Assembly (NCBI RefSeq): GCF_031455095.1
Contig: NZ_JAVDSB010000021.1
Coordinates: 1 to 64,000, forward strand
Length of the DNA stretch: 64,000 nucleotides
Source of the DNA: Paenibacillus_E qinlingensis_A
Lineage (GTDB): Bacteria; Bacillota; Bacilli; Paenibacillales; NBRC-103111
Direction of reading: 5' to 3'
Shown here: piece by piece, positions 1 to 8,949 of the stretch
Position numbering within the stretch: the first letter of the stretch is position 1
Layout of the letters: the number at the start of each line of letters is the position of its first letter
The notes under the pieces: generated by a model
The model's database searches: none
What the model was told of the DNA's origin: nothing
What the model saw: the letters and a program-made list of their open reading frames with translations, nothing else
Translations under genes and position numbers: made by a program

Positions 1-40
1 CCAGCGTTCGTCCTGAGCCAGGATCAAACTCTCCATAATA
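1..40 (-). rRNA. 16S ribosomal RNA, 5' end only (partial)
   Basis: The reverse complement of the first ~36 bases contains GAGTTTGATCCTGGCTCAG, the universal 16S 5' primer region, followed by GACGAACGCTGG. Only the first few dozen bases of the gene are present; the rest runs off the left edge. The exact mature 5' end is uncertain by several bases. Confidence 0.96.
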
Positions 41-188
41 GAAAGATGACTTGCTCATTTGAAGCTAGCGAGATTTTGCAATCTCAATTGTAGTCGATTA
101 CTCGACTGTGCTTACTCACTCGTTGTTCAGTTTTCAAAGATCAATTTCTCATGCTTCATTCCCGCCTTAACCTCAAGGCCGGACTTAC

Positions 189-218
189 AATATAGCATAA
201 TCACCCAAACAGATGCAA
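189..218 (-). promoter_or_regulatory. Candidate rRNA operon promoter and leader
   Basis: On the minus strand TTGCAT (213-218) and TATATT (189-194) are separated by 18 bases, upstream of the 16S gene. Between this promoter and the gene lies a leader of about 150 bases that includes TTGAAAACTGAACAAC, a sequence typical of rrn leaders and spacers in Paenibacillaceae, where it takes part in 16S processing. The rRNA operon is therefore transcribed leftward out of the window. Confidence 0.6.
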
Positions 219-308
219 GCTTTATTTTTACAAATTTCGATAAAATTTGCAGCCCGTTTTGGCTGGATCAGTAAAATACCACGGGCATTTGGATAATGCA
301 ACACCTTT

Positions 309-587
309 TTAAAAAGAATATCGATTCAATTCTTGCTGCACAAGTTCTTGCTCAAATTGCTCTTTCAATGAATCATTGCTTGGTGAAATCGATAGTCCCA
401 TTTCTCTGAACTCACGAATCAGATTCTGAATCTCATGAAAGTTTTCTTGCTGCACATATTGCTCTGTCTGATTAATAACATGGAACGCCATGGCTTGATA
501 AGCATCAGTAAAGCTTTCATCAACTCCCTCTGCTCCCCGGTAGTCAGCATAGTACCTTTTAAAAGTATCCATCAAACTTTCTTCCAT
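309..587 (-). CDS. Small hypothetical protein, 92 aa
   Basis: I do not recognise this protein. It is an acidic, Glu/Gln-rich, soluble and probably all-helical 92-residue protein with no signal peptide, membrane segment or cysteine. The ATG at 587 is preceded by GAGAGGAG (597-604) at good spacing, which supports a real gene. A second in-frame Met lies at residue 6 but has no matching ribosome binding site. It stands alone between the rRNA promoter and the SLH gene, on the same strand as both, so read-through from the SLH gene is possible past the weak hairpin at 657-689. Confidence 0.75.
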   Translation of the reverse strand: MEESLMDTFKRYYADYRGAEGVDESFTDAYQAMAFHVINQTEQYVQQENFHEIQNLIREFREMGLSISPSNDSLKEQFEQELVQQELNRYSF

Positions 588-656
588 CTAAACCCACTCC
601 TCTCAAGATATCGCATAGTTTTTCACTTCACTTTCCAAATTATACAATTAAATTAG

Positions 657-689
657 AACAAGCTCCCTGCATGAAGCAAGGAGCTCGTT
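657..689 (-). terminator. Hairpin, weak terminator after the SLH gene
   Basis: Arms AACAAGCTCCCTGC and GCAAGGAGCTCGTT enclose a five-base loop, with two mismatches. The U-tract on the minus strand is poor (TTCTAATTT), so termination may be partial. It lies 55 bases after the SLH gene stop. Confidence 0.5.
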
Positions 690-743
690 TGTTTGAATCT
701 AACCTTTTTATCTATCTCTATTAGAAGTGCGAACTTTTTATCT

Positions 744-1973
744 CTATTTAACGTCAATTGTTGTAACGGATTGATTTTGGCCTTTAAGCTGAATCAGGTG
801 ACCAGCAGAGAAGTTAGCCAAATTACCTGTCAAAGCGAAAGTGGAAGCCACAGTATATGTAGTCGATTGATCAACGCCATTGATATTTTGTGTGATCGTG
901 ATTGTTGCAATTTTACCTTGCGCGTTAATTGTTGTTGAAGTCAATGTACCCAACACATCGAATGTAGCATTCACTGGAGCATTGCCTGTTACTTCTACAA
1001 ACACAACTGTGTTGTTAAATGTACGTACTTTTACTGTATCGCCAACAGCGATTTGAGTAGCAGGTACTTTAACACCATTACGCAAAACGAAGGCATCTGG
1101 GTGCAATGTATACGTTGTTGTTGTGCCATTTTTAGTTAGGGAAAGAACATTGTTGTACACAGCTGCGTTGACAGTTCCTGTCTTTGTATTTTGATCTTCA
1201 CCAGGTAGTTGCTCGTTTGTACGATCAAGAAGAGCTGCCAATTGAGCACGAGTTACATTTTGATTTGGACGGAATGTATTGTCTTCAAATCCATCAACTA
1301 AGCCTTTATCAACGGCTACTTTCACATAACCAACAGATCCAGCTGGAATTTGCTTCGCATCTTTAAATGTAAGTTGGCTAGTCATGTTTGCTTTTGCTTC
1401 CGCTTCTAATTTCAATGCTTTCACGAGTAGTGTTGTTGCCCACAGACGATTTGCTTCTTCATTAGGACGAACGCTATCATCACTTTCTGTGAATAGGTCA
1501 TTCTCAAGAGCTACAGCCACATAACCTACTGCCCATGCTGGAACTTTGTCTGCATCTTTGAAGTTCAACTTCGTTGATTTTTCAGCATCGGACTCAGCTT
1601 GTTCACGCAATCCCATCAAACGAACAGCTGCTGTAATCGCTTCAATGCGAGTTACTGTTTTTTCTGGTTTGAAGCTACCATCTTCATATCCTTCGAAAAC
1701 ACGTTTGGAAGCTAGACTTGCAATGTAACGCATTGCCCATTGTGCATTCTTCATATCATTGAAATTAATGTTAATCGTAATGTTTGTATTGCCTTTGGAG
1801 CTGTTGGAGTTATTCGATTTATTGTCATATTTTTGAGTGTAGTTGTTGTTATTTCCTTTGTTGCCGTGATCATCGTTTTTACTGCCATTTGCAAATGCGG
1901 CAGTTCCGCCACCAGCAACCATAGTTAGTACAAGACCTGTAGCTACGAATTTTTTCATTAGGTTTTTTTTCAT
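744..1973 (-). CDS. S-layer homology (SLH) domain surface protein
   Basis: A secreted cell-wall-anchored protein of 409 residues. Residues 1-29 form a signal peptide (KK-rich start, hydrophobic core, AFA cleavage site). An Asn/Ser/Lys-rich linker (about 30-75) follows, then three SLH repeats (about 78-265) with the usual pattern GYEDGSFKP...VTRIEA, weaker in repeat 2 and GFEDNTFRP...VTRAQL in repeat 3. SLH triplets bind pyruvylated secondary wall polymer. The remaining ~140 residues are Thr/Val-rich and probably beta-structured, with no recognised enzyme motif. The start at 1973 has AAGGGAGAGA 7 bases upstream. Function beyond wall binding is unknown; it may be an S-layer-associated or structural protein. 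Confidence 0.92.
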   Translation of the reverse strand: MKKNLMKKFVATGLVLTMVAGGGTAAFANGSKNDDHGNKGNNNNYTQKYDNKSNNSNSSKGNTNITININFNDMKNAQWAMRYIASLASKRVFEGYEDGSFKPEKTVTRIEAITAAVRLMGLREQAESDAEKSTKLNFKDADKVPAWAVGYVAVALENDLFTESDDSVRPNEEANRLWATTLLVKALKLEAEAKANMTSQLTFKDAKQIPAGSVGYVKVAVDKGLVDGFEDNTFRPNQNVTRAQLAALLDRTNEQLPGEDQNTKTGTVNAAVYNNVLSLTKNGTTTTYTLHPDAFVLRNGVKVPATQIAVGDTVKVRTFNNTVVFVEVTGNAPVNATFDVLGTLTSTTINAQGKIATITITQNINGVDQSTTYTVASTFALTGNLANFSAGHLIQLKGQNQSVTTIDVK

Positions 1974-2017
1974 TTTAAAATCTCTCCCTTAGTCATGTTA
2001 TGGTTTATACATAAGAT

Positions 2018-2038
2018 GGAGCCTTCGCGAAGGGTTCC
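2018..2038 (-). other. Leader hairpin upstream of the SLH gene
   Basis: The sequence GGAGCCTTCGCGAAGGGTTCC is nearly self-complementary and lies in the untranslated leader of the SLH gene, 45-65 bases before the start codon. It is too far from the ribosome binding site to block it directly. It could stabilise an abundant surface-protein mRNA; I recognise no riboswitch here. Confidence 0.3.
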
Positions 2039-2184
2039 TGGTTATGCTACAAGGATTCGCCAATGCTTGTCATTTTTTGGGGGTGTTGTTTGTAAATCTT
2101 TCAAAATCAATTCTCAAAGTCTATTAAATCCACCTTGAAACTGCTAAACTGAACCATATAGTCTAACGCTAAAGGAGCTTATGT

Positions 2185-3843
2185 ATGCGCTTACGAAACC
2201 CGCGAGTTCAACTCGTTATTGCTCTGGCTGTACTTCTAATCATTGGATCGGCCTACTCTCTCGGCAAAGTTTGGTTTAAGCAAGGAAGCATGAACGTGAC
2301 TGCAGTAGTTGCTCCATCTGTAACACATCCTACTACGCCACAAGCAAGTGATGTGCCGACACCAGTACCTACCCAAGAAACGAAAACCGAGAGCAAGACC
2401 ACATATCCAACCGAAAACGTTGATGTCGTCGTTATTGGAAGCGAGCTCGAAGGACTATACTTGGCGCGAGCGGCCATGGATGAAGGCCTCAAGGTGAAAA
2501 TATTAGACCCTCACCAAGCCTTTGGTGGTCAAATTCTGCAAAGTCAGATGCTGTTTCTTGACGAAACACGCGATGAACAAGGTCATTTACTTGTACAAGG
2601 CCGCGCCAAAGAACTTTTTGATGGCTTCCGTAATGCTAAAATTCGTAAGTTGCCTGAGTTTACTACTTATATGAATAAACTGAGTAAGGACATCCCGATC
2701 GAGTCAGGGATTACCATTCAAGATGTTGAACAGATTCAAACACCTGACCTTATGCACAAAATTCCATCTCTCCTATATAAAACGAATACAAATGAAGTTA
2801 AGAAAATCACAGCCTCCTATTGGGTAGACAACAGTGATTATGCCGCACTAATCAGCCGTTTAGATGCCAAGCGCTTACCTGGACTTGAAAAGTTCTACGG
2901 TCAAAAAGAAATTGAGTACATGAGTGCGGGTATGATGATGAAATTTAAAAACGTGGATTGGCATAAATTCAATACGACATTTAACGCTTTGAAACCTGAG
3001 GACAGATCCAAGCAATTTGGCGGTGGAAGTGTCAGCGATAGCTTCGCAATTGGACTTAGCGGGATGACAAAGGCATACCATCCTTCTAATGATCGTGTTT
3101 TCCTAAGAGGATTAAATGCGGTAAATCAACGTGATGGTGAAGTCCTCATTAACGCGTTGCTCGTATATACGGTGGATCCTGCAAAGCCAGAGTCCATTCA
3201 AGAAGCTGTTACTTTAGGAAATAAAGAAACGGCGCTCATTTTGCAGCATTTCCGGAAAACCTTACCTGGGTGGGAAAAAGCTGAATTGGGCGAACTTCCA
3301 ACCTATCCCTATGTACGTGAGTATAACCATTACGAAATGGACTACACCTTGAAGCCATCTGATCTCCTCGGCGGAGCCATGTTCTGGGACAATGTGAGTA
3401 TTGGCGGCTATCCCCTCGATTTACAAGGAACAAGTGCGAACAAATGGGGAATTGAGATGGGACGTCCTGATAAGTATGGCATGCCACTACGCAGCTTTTT
3501 ACTGAAAAATTATGATAATGTCATCGCCGCTGGAAAAAACGTAGGTTCGTCAGCCATTGCTTACGGAAGTACACGTATTCAGCCAAACACGAGTCTGGCC
3601 GCTGAATCCATCGGTGTTATCCTTGGCCAGCTTCATGGAAAGAGTAAACTGAGAGAAATTACACCAGAAGAAATGACGAAACTCCAAGCGTACTTAGCGA
3701 CGCGTTATCAAATTAAACTGACAGGCGTAACGGCGACGAATAAGATTACAGGTTGGAACGAAGAGGAAATTCGTAAACTAGATACGGGTGAGATTACTTA
3801 TCCGAGCTACATTCAAACACGTAAGAAAACAACCGTTAAATAA
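2185..3843 (+). CDS. Exported or membrane-anchored FAD-dependent oxidoreductase
   Basis: A 552-residue protein. Residues ~9-28 form one hydrophobic segment (signal anchor), followed by a Pro/Thr/Ser-rich linker to about residue 75. A Rossmann FAD-binding fold starts near residue 80 with VDVVVIGSELEGLYLARAA, where the usual GxGxxG is GSELEG, followed by a conserved acidic residue and GGQ. The C-terminal half has YGSTRIQPNTSLAAES, resembling the FAD-closing segment of the FAD-dependent oxidoreductase family that includes putative xanthan- and polysaccharide-associated proteins. Substrate unknown. The start is supported by AAAGGAGC. It is divergent from the SLH gene and ends at a strong terminator. 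Confidence 0.85.
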   Translation: MRLRNPRVQLVIALAVLLIIGSAYSLGKVWFKQGSMNVTAVVAPSVTHPTTPQASDVPTPVPTQETKTESKTTYPTENVDVVVIGSELEGLYLARAAMDEGLKVKILDPHQAFGGQILQSQMLFLDETRDEQGHLLVQGRAKELFDGFRNAKIRKLPEFTTYMNKLSKDIPIESGITIQDVEQIQTPDLMHKIPSLLYKTNTNEVKKITASYWVDNSDYAALISRLDAKRLPGLEKFYGQKEIEYMSAGMMMKFKNVDWHKFNTTFNALKPEDRSKQFGGGSVSDSFAIGLSGMTKAYHPSNDRVFLRGLNAVNQRDGEVLINALLVYTVDPAKPESIQEAVTLGNKETALILQHFRKTLPGWEKAELGELPTYPYVREYNHYEMDYTLKPSDLLGGAMFWDNVSIGGYPLDLQGTSANKWGIEMGRPDKYGMPLRSFLLKNYDNVIAAGKNVGSSAIAYGSTRIQPNTSLAAESIGVILGQLHGKSKLREITPEEMTKLQAYLATRYQIKLTGVTATNKITGWNEEEIRKLDTGEITYPSYIQTRKKTTVK

Positions 3844-3859
3844 GAATCAGATCGTAGTG

Positions 3860-3905
3860 ACCGTGCTCTCGTTCGTGCAACGAGCAAGCACGGTTTTTTA
3901 TTTTG
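3860..3905 (+). terminator. Intrinsic terminator after the FAD oxidoreductase
   Basis: ACCGTGCT pairs with AGCACGGT, with a further CGTT/AACG inner pairing, followed by TTTTTTATTTT. Confidence 0.9.
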
Positions 3906-3998
3906 AAATAAGGATTGAAAGCTACTCAACATGCGTATACAATAAGCCATATACTTATAATTACTTAATATCACTTAAGTGAAGGAGGTGAATTCCCC

Positions 3999-4775
3999 TT
4001 GTTTCAGGAAGAACGACTTATCTCCATCCTTGAATACTTAAAATCAAATAAGCGTATTTCCGTGGATCTGATTTGTGAGCTCTATGAAGTCTCACGCGAT
4101 ACCGCTAGGCGAGATATGGTCAAACTAGAGGAGCAAGGCTCCATCGTTCGTACAAGAGGCGGAGCTATTCTTCCTACCCTTTATAAAGAAGTGGGCAATT
4201 ATGATCAACGACTTCAAGAAGAGTCCTCTTCTAAATTAACGATTGGAAAAACAGCTGCAACCCTTGTTCAAGATGGCGATTACCTGATGATGGATGCATC
4301 GACTACGGTCCTACACGCTGCCACTGCCTTAACCTCCAAGAACAACATCGTCATCACGAGTTCGATTGAAACAGCTGCTATCCTCACCCGTAAGGAAGGC
4401 ATTACGATTCATATGCTTGGCGGTGTCCTAGATACTAAACACCATGGCGTCTACGGGGCTAAGGCGATTGAAATGTTAAAAGAATATCACGTTGATAAGC
4501 TATTTATTGGTACGTGTGGTATTTCCGAGACAGGTCTGTCTGCCCCCAATGAAGAGGACTGTTATTTAGTTAGAGCCATGATGCAGTATGCAGATCAAGT
4601 GATTGTACTCGCGGATCATTCCAAGTTCGGCAAGCGCTTGTTCCATCATGTCGTTGGATTTGAAAACATCGATATGCTTGTGACCGATCAAGCGCTTAGC
4701 GAGGAAATGAAAGAACGTTTATTTGCCAGTGAAGTGGAAATTGTACTTGCAGGAGGAGAAGACCAACATGATTAA
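3999..4775 (+). CDS. DeoR-family transcriptional regulator
   Basis: A 258-residue repressor of the DeoR/GlpR family. The N-terminal winged helix (residues 1-57) carries ISVDLICELYEVSRDTARRD and ends in the family's RTRGGA. The C-terminal sugar-phosphate sensing domain resembles ribose-5-phosphate isomerase, with the IGKTAA, DASTT and IGTCGIS segments. The start is TTG at 3999, 8 bases after GAAGGAGGTG. Its stop overlaps the start of the downstream HAD phosphatase by 8 bases and an MFS transporter follows, so this is one operon, probably for uptake and phosphate removal of a sugar or polyol whose phosphate is the inducer. Confidence 0.93.
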   Translation: MFQEERLISILEYLKSNKRISVDLICELYEVSRDTARRDMVKLEEQGSIVRTRGGAILPTLYKEVGNYDQRLQEESSSKLTIGKTAATLVQDGDYLMMDASTTVLHAATALTSKNNIVITSSIETAAILTRKEGITIHMLGGVLDTKHHGVYGAKAIEMLKEYHVDKLFIGTCGISETGLSAPNEEDCYLVRAMMQYADQVIVLADHSKFGKRLFHHVVGFENIDMLVTDQALSEEMKERLFASEVEIVLAGGEDQHD

Positions 4776-5592
4776 ACTTATCGTTAGCGATCTTGACGGC
4801 ACGTTGCTTGACCATCATAAGAAAGTAACTGAACGCGAACTAAATGCCCTACGCCAAGCAAAAGAAGCTGGCATCACACTTTGTCTAGCTTCAGGCAGAA
4901 TGAATATGGAAATGCAAAAGGTACTTCAAGACATCCAACATCAAGGCCATTCTGTTTCCCAAAATGGTGCCTTTATCCACTTAGTGGATGGGACACTTCT
5001 GCAAGCAAAGCTATTTGAGCCTTCCATCGCTCATCAAGTCTTTCAGAAGCTCAAAGCATACGACGTGGTAAAGCTAATTTGTACCGGAGATGCCAATATC
5101 ATCGAAAGCATAAGCCCGGCGTCCGACGAGATTCAAGCGAGAATGTTTGAACCCTTCCTTTTGAAAAGCGAGATTGAGCAGTCCTTGAAGGATGCATTCC
5201 CGATCTGCAAATTCTCTCTCTTTGGTCGCGTAGACGTATTACTAGAAATTAAGAAAGTACTAGAAAACGAACTGCCTGATCAACTGGACATTTATTTGGC
5301 GGATAAAGATTGTCTCGACATCATGCCTCATCAGGTTTCTAAAGGCACCTCCATATTGACTCTAATCGCACATTTAGGCTTCAAGCCTGAGGAAGTCGCA
5401 TGTTTTGGAGATTCCTTTAATGATGTGTCCATGTTCGGCATTACACCGCATAGCTTTGCCATGCATACGGCTCATGCCGATGTGAAAAAGCAAGCCGCTT
5501 ACACGGTGAATTCCGTATCCGAAGCCATAGCCCATGTATTTGCTTTCAATGAAAAGAAGACGACGGAACATAAAGGCAGTACTGTACGATGA
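4768..5592 (+). CDS. Cof-type HAD-IIB sugar phosphatase
   Basis: A cytoplasmic haloacid-dehalogenase-type phosphatase, 274 residues from the ATG at 4768. Motif I is DLDGT with nucleophile Asp8 and Asp10. Motif II is ASGR, motif III a Lys in SKGTS, and motif IV GDSFNDVSMF. The C2B cap fits small sugar phosphates or similar substrates. A longer upstream reading frame exists, but AGGAGGAG sits just ahead of ATG 4768 and homology begins there. The gene overlaps the deoR-type regulator before it and the MFS gene after it by four bases (ATGA), so translation is probably coupled. Confidence 0.93.
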   Translation: MIKLIVSDLDGTLLDHHKKVTERELNALRQAKEAGITLCLASGRMNMEMQKVLQDIQHQGHSVSQNGAFIHLVDGTLLQAKLFEPSIAHQVFQKLKAYDVVKLICTGDANIIESISPASDEIQARMFEPFLLKSEIEQSLKDAFPICKFSLFGRVDVLLEIKKVLENELPDQLDIYLADKDCLDIMPHQVSKGTSILTLIAHLGFKPEEVACFGDSFNDVSMFGITPHSFAMHTAHADVKKQAAYTVNSVSEAIAHVFAFNEKKTTEHKGSTVR

Positions 5593-6788
5593 GAAGACTG
5601 TTATTCATGGGCTGCTTATCCTACTTACTAACAGGCAGTACACACGTAATCTTTGGCGCGGTGCTTCCTGAACTAATGGCCCATTATGGTCGTAGCTATA
5701 GTGGCGGTGGCATGCTGGTCTTTTTGCAATTTGGAGGCTTCATGTTAGGCGTGCTTGCAATGCCAGCACTCATTCGTCGCATCAGTCGTAGAAGTACAAT
5801 TACAATGGCATTTAGCTTATTGTTTATTGCCATGCTCGCTATTGGATTACTGCCACCTTGGCCCCTAGTGATTGGATTGACCTTCCTTGCAGGCATCTCC
5901 TTCGGTCTTGTGGAATCCAGCATAAGCACATTCGTTCTCACGGCAGCCAAAGATCAACAAGCCGTTGCCTTCAGCAAGCTTGAAGTTTACTTTGGACTAG
6001 GCGCCTTAGTTATGCCGCTAGTTGCCAGTTTACTTATCGCAAACGGCGTATGGAAACATGCGTTCGTTTTACTTAGTATAAGCGCATTGGTCACTGGACT
6101 CATTTGGTCCAAACTTTCCTTAGGTGAGCATGATGAATTACTTGCACATAAAGCTGACCGTACACAGAAAGCGGAGCGAATACCCGTTTTATCTAAAAAG
6201 TCACTCCTGTTTCTCTTCTTACTTATGACCGTTTTCTTCTTATATTGCGGTATGGAAAATACGATCGTTAATTTCTTACCCTCTATTTTTAAAGATCAGC
6301 TAAATGCTTCGAGCTCCATCGCTTCACTTGGTGTTACCGCTTATTGGCTAACCATGGTGATTGGACGTGTATTTGCAGGTGTACTTGCGGAAAAGATTAC
6401 GTATTTAAAATATTTAGTCTTCTCGTTTGCCTTAAGCGTGCTAACCGTACTCGTTTGGCTATTTAGTACGAATTTATGGAGTAGCTTTGCCGTTATCCTC
6501 TTGCTTGGATTATTCATGTCCGGTATGTTCGCCGTTGCGCTTATCTACGCCAATCAACTATTGCCAGGGCGTACGGAACAAACAACGAGCGCATTGATCG
6601 CCGCAGGCGGTTTAGGTGGCGCCATCCTGCCGCTGGGTGTCGGTTGGGGCATGGATCACTTCCATGTAGGCGTCTCGATCTGGTTTGTTCTCATCAGTAT
6701 GTGTGTTGTGTTCGGAATTATTATGTACACACGTAGATGGCAGGCACCAGTGATGCGTGTACAGCAGGATGATATTGTTACTTCCTAA
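5589..6788 (+). CDS. MFS transporter
   Basis: A 399-residue membrane protein with about twelve hydrophobic segments in two halves joined by a charged loop near residues 190-205. Met-Arg-Arg start, then FGAVLPEL in the first loop, as in the FucP/sugar branch of the major facilitator superfamily; helix 7 onward restarts after SKKSLLFLFLL. The start ATGA overlaps the HAD gene stop. With a DeoR regulator and a sugar phosphatase in the same operon, a sugar or polyol substrate is the best guess, but direction and substrate cannot be read from the sequence. Confidence 0.9.
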   Translation: MRRLLFMGCLSYLLTGSTHVIFGAVLPELMAHYGRSYSGGGMLVFLQFGGFMLGVLAMPALIRRISRRSTITMAFSLLFIAMLAIGLLPPWPLVIGLTFLAGISFGLVESSISTFVLTAAKDQQAVAFSKLEVYFGLGALVMPLVASLLIANGVWKHAFVLLSISALVTGLIWSKLSLGEHDELLAHKADRTQKAERIPVLSKKSLLFLFLLMTVFFLYCGMENTIVNFLPSIFKDQLNASSSIASLGVTAYWLTMVIGRVFAGVLAEKITYLKYLVFSFALSVLTVLVWLFSTNLWSSFAVILLLGLFMSGMFAVALIYANQLLPGRTEQTTSALIAAGGLGGAILPLGVGWGMDHFHVGVSIWFVLISMCVVFGIIMYTRRWQAPVMRVQQDDIVTS

Positions 6789-6789
6789 A

Positions 6790-6834
6790 CGAAAAACCCT
6801 TCAGATCCACTTGGTGGACTTGAAGGGTTTTTCG
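6790..6834. terminator. Bidirectional intrinsic terminator
   Basis: GAAAAACCCTTCA and TGAAGGGTTTTTC form a long stem with an inner TCCAC/GTGGA pairing. A-rich and U-rich flanks on both sides serve the MFS gene (plus) and the DUF2140-like gene (minus). Confidence 0.92.
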
Positions 6835-6836
6835 CT

Positions 6837-7382
6837 TTACTGGAATGGTTTAAGCTGGATAAGAATCGACTTATCCTCGAATACCACATTCTTGATCCCA
6901 ATTAATTTGGGCAAATGGGATTGAAGTGGAATTTCAACTGGCGCTAATTGAAGCCATGAACTCGGCAACTGCCAATTCTTGATCTGTGTATTCACATGTT
7001 GAATGACCAAATTAGGCGGTTCCCAACTTAAAGTAAACAGCGCGAGAGCACCAATTGGGATCCGCTCGTGCCACCTCACATTGACATCTGCCTCAACCAT
7101 CGAACCCTGCAGATTCAGCGTGGCGCCTTCCATGCGAAAGTCATGTGGCAGTTGGGTATGCGACGCTAATTGCTTTTTGAGCAATTGATTGACATCCTCT
7201 TCCGAAAGCCGGACTTCCAGCTTGCGGGAAAGGATCATTTCTGCAATTTTGTTGCTAATGGATATCTCTTTATACTGCAGATCAAGCGACTCTGTTGGTT
7301 TCACATACTGAATGACGATGACTAGCATCACCGCGGCGATGACAGCCAGAGTCAAGATAGCAAACATTAATTTCTTCAGCAT
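6837..7382 (-). CDS. DUF2140 / YpmS-like membrane-anchored protein
   Basis: A 181-residue protein with a single N-terminal hydrophobic helix (residues ~5-27, MLKKLMFAILTLAVIAAVML) and an extracytoplasmic remainder of about 150 residues. The VRLSEEDVNQLLKKQL segment, the length and the layout fit the DUF2140 family (Bacillus subtilis YpmS), whose function is not established. It lies 45 bases after the helicase gene on the same strand and probably shares its transcript. Family assignment is from memory of the pattern, not a search. Confidence 0.7.
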   Translation of the reverse strand: MLKKLMFAILTLAVIAAVMLVIVIQYVKPTESLDLQYKEISISNKIAEMILSRKLEVRLSEEDVNQLLKKQLASHTQLPHDFRMEGATLNLQGSMVEADVNVRWHERIPIGALALFTLSWEPPNLVIQHVNTQIKNWQLPSSWLQLAPVEIPLQSHLPKLIGIKNVVFEDKSILIQLKPFQ

Positions 7383-7427
7383 GCTTTACACCCCGCAGAT
7401 TGTGAATAAGCTTCCATTCGAAGCGTG

Positions 7428-8864
7428 CTATTCTTCTTTATTCTGCTGCTTCTCTTTCAACCAGCGCGGAGCGCCCTTGCTTTTGCGATCGCGCTCGCGT
7501 TGCGCTTTGCTGACGGCCTTGCCTGCGGCAGCCGTCTTCCCTTGCGCTGCCGGCTTCGCCGGAGCAGCGCCCTGCTGGCCGCGCGCGTCTGGCGCCGCGG
7601 CACTAACACGCACCGCGCCCGCTGGCGCGGCAGCATCACGCGCGCCGGCGGAGCCGCTGCGCGAAGGAGCTGCGCCGCTCGGGCGCGCGGCTTCACGGCG
7701 GCTGCGCATCGTAGCCGCACTGCGATCTTGGGCCGGGTCGACTAACCGGCCCTCGTACATAGCCTTCGGCTCAATCGTGATGCCGAGCTGCTTCTCGAAT
7801 TTTTCGATGATGAAGAGTTCCTTCGAAGTCACGATAGAGATCGACGTCCCTTCACGACCCATCCGGCCTGTCCGACCTACACGGTGAAGGTAATACTCCG
7901 CATTCGTCGCTACATCCAAATGGAACACATGCGTGACTCCCTCAATATCGAGCCCTCGAGCAGCCACATCCGTTGCCAGCAATAATTGGAATTTCCCATC
8001 GCGGAAATTACCCATGACTTTGGCACGATCCTGCTTGCTGGCTTCTCCATAAAGAGCTTCAACCGAAAGACCTACATATTGAAGCTTGCCAACGACTTGA
8101 GCAATATCGTCAGTCACATTAATGAAGACAATCGCGGAAGTTGGCTTAATCATCCGAACAAGTCTTCGGAGTGTGTCGATCTTTTCGCGTTCCTGACACA
8201 CCACATAGTGATGCTCTAAGGTTTCAGCCGTACGCTGGGAGGGGTTAATTTTGATAATTACCGGATCCTTTAACCATCTTCCTGCCGCCTGCTCTGTACT
8301 TTGCGGAATTGTCGCCGAGACAAACACCATTTGACTAGTACGAAGCATCCCCTTAAGTACCGCTTCTACATCCTGCATTGACCCAAGTTCAAATACTTGG
8401 TCAACTTCATCGACAATGCCGATTTTCACATGATGCAGTGTAAGCTTACGTACCTTCATCAACTCAAGCAAACGTCCAGGTGTTCCAACAACGATATGTG
8501 GGTGTAAACGCAGCTTTTCGATCTGTCTCGCAACAGCCGCTCCACCGATCAAAGATTGCGCACGAATAGGTCCCCCACTCGTCAGCTTCTCAATTTCTTG
8601 CATGATTTGCATGCCTAGCTCTCGTGTTGGGACCACAACCATGACTTGCAATTGTTTCTGTGTTGCATCAATCCGCTCTAGGGCTGGCAATAGATAAGCT
8701 AGTGTTTTCCCTGTTCCTGTCTGGGATTGAATAATCGCATCTTTTCCTTGCAGCAGAACGGGAATCCCTTCCGCTTGAATCGGAGTTGGCTCACCTATCC
8801 CTAATTCTTGTAATTTATCTAAATATGTCTGTGCAATCTGCAGCTCTTCAAAACTTGTGCTCAA
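7428..8864 (-). CDS. DEAD-box-type ATP-dependent RNA helicase with low-complexity tail
   Basis: A 478-residue helicase. The Q motif (PTPIQ, 27-31), Walker A QTGTGKT (48-54), PTREL, GTPGR, SAT and HRVGRTGRMGREG are all present. Motif II is DEVD (152-155) rather than DEAD. The helicase core ends near residue 370. A ~100-residue tail rich in Ala, Arg, Pro, Gly and Ser follows, coded by markedly GC-rich DNA (about 7490-7740), and ends in a Lys-rich RWLKEKQQNKEE. Basic disordered tails of this kind usually bind RNA. Probable roles are ribosome assembly or mRNA turnover in the cold. The downstream gene is the DUF2140-like protein. Confidence 0.95.
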   Translation of the reverse strand: MSTSFEELQIAQTYLDKLQELGIGEPTPIQAEGIPVLLQGKDAIIQSQTGTGKTLAYLLPALERIDATQKQLQVMVVVPTRELGMQIMQEIEKLTSGGPIRAQSLIGGAAVARQIEKLRLHPHIVVGTPGRLLELMKVRKLTLHHVKIGIVDEVDQVFELGSMQDVEAVLKGMLRTSQMVFVSATIPQSTEQAAGRWLKDPVIIKINPSQRTAETLEHHYVVCQEREKIDTLRRLVRMIKPTSAIVFINVTDDIAQVVGKLQYVGLSVEALYGEASKQDRAKVMGNFRDGKFQLLLATDVAARGLDIEGVTHVFHLDVATNAEYYLHRVGRTGRMGREGTSISIVTSKELFIIEKFEKQLGITIEPKAMYEGRLVDPAQDRSAATMRSRREAARPSGAAPSRSGSAGARDAAAPAGAVRVSAAAPDARGQQGAAPAKPAAQGKTAAAGKAVSKAQRERDRKSKGAPRWLKEKQQNKEE

Positions 8865-8949
8865 CGCTAAATACCCCTTTTCTCTTCCAACCTCATGCCC
8901 ATATTATATGCTAGAGTGCCCCAGCAAACAAATATATGCCCATATCCCT

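Noticed and set aside
7312..7887. Plus-strand frames opposite the helicase tail (191 and 106 codons)
   Set aside because: GC-rich low-complexity antisense shadows without ribosome binding sites.
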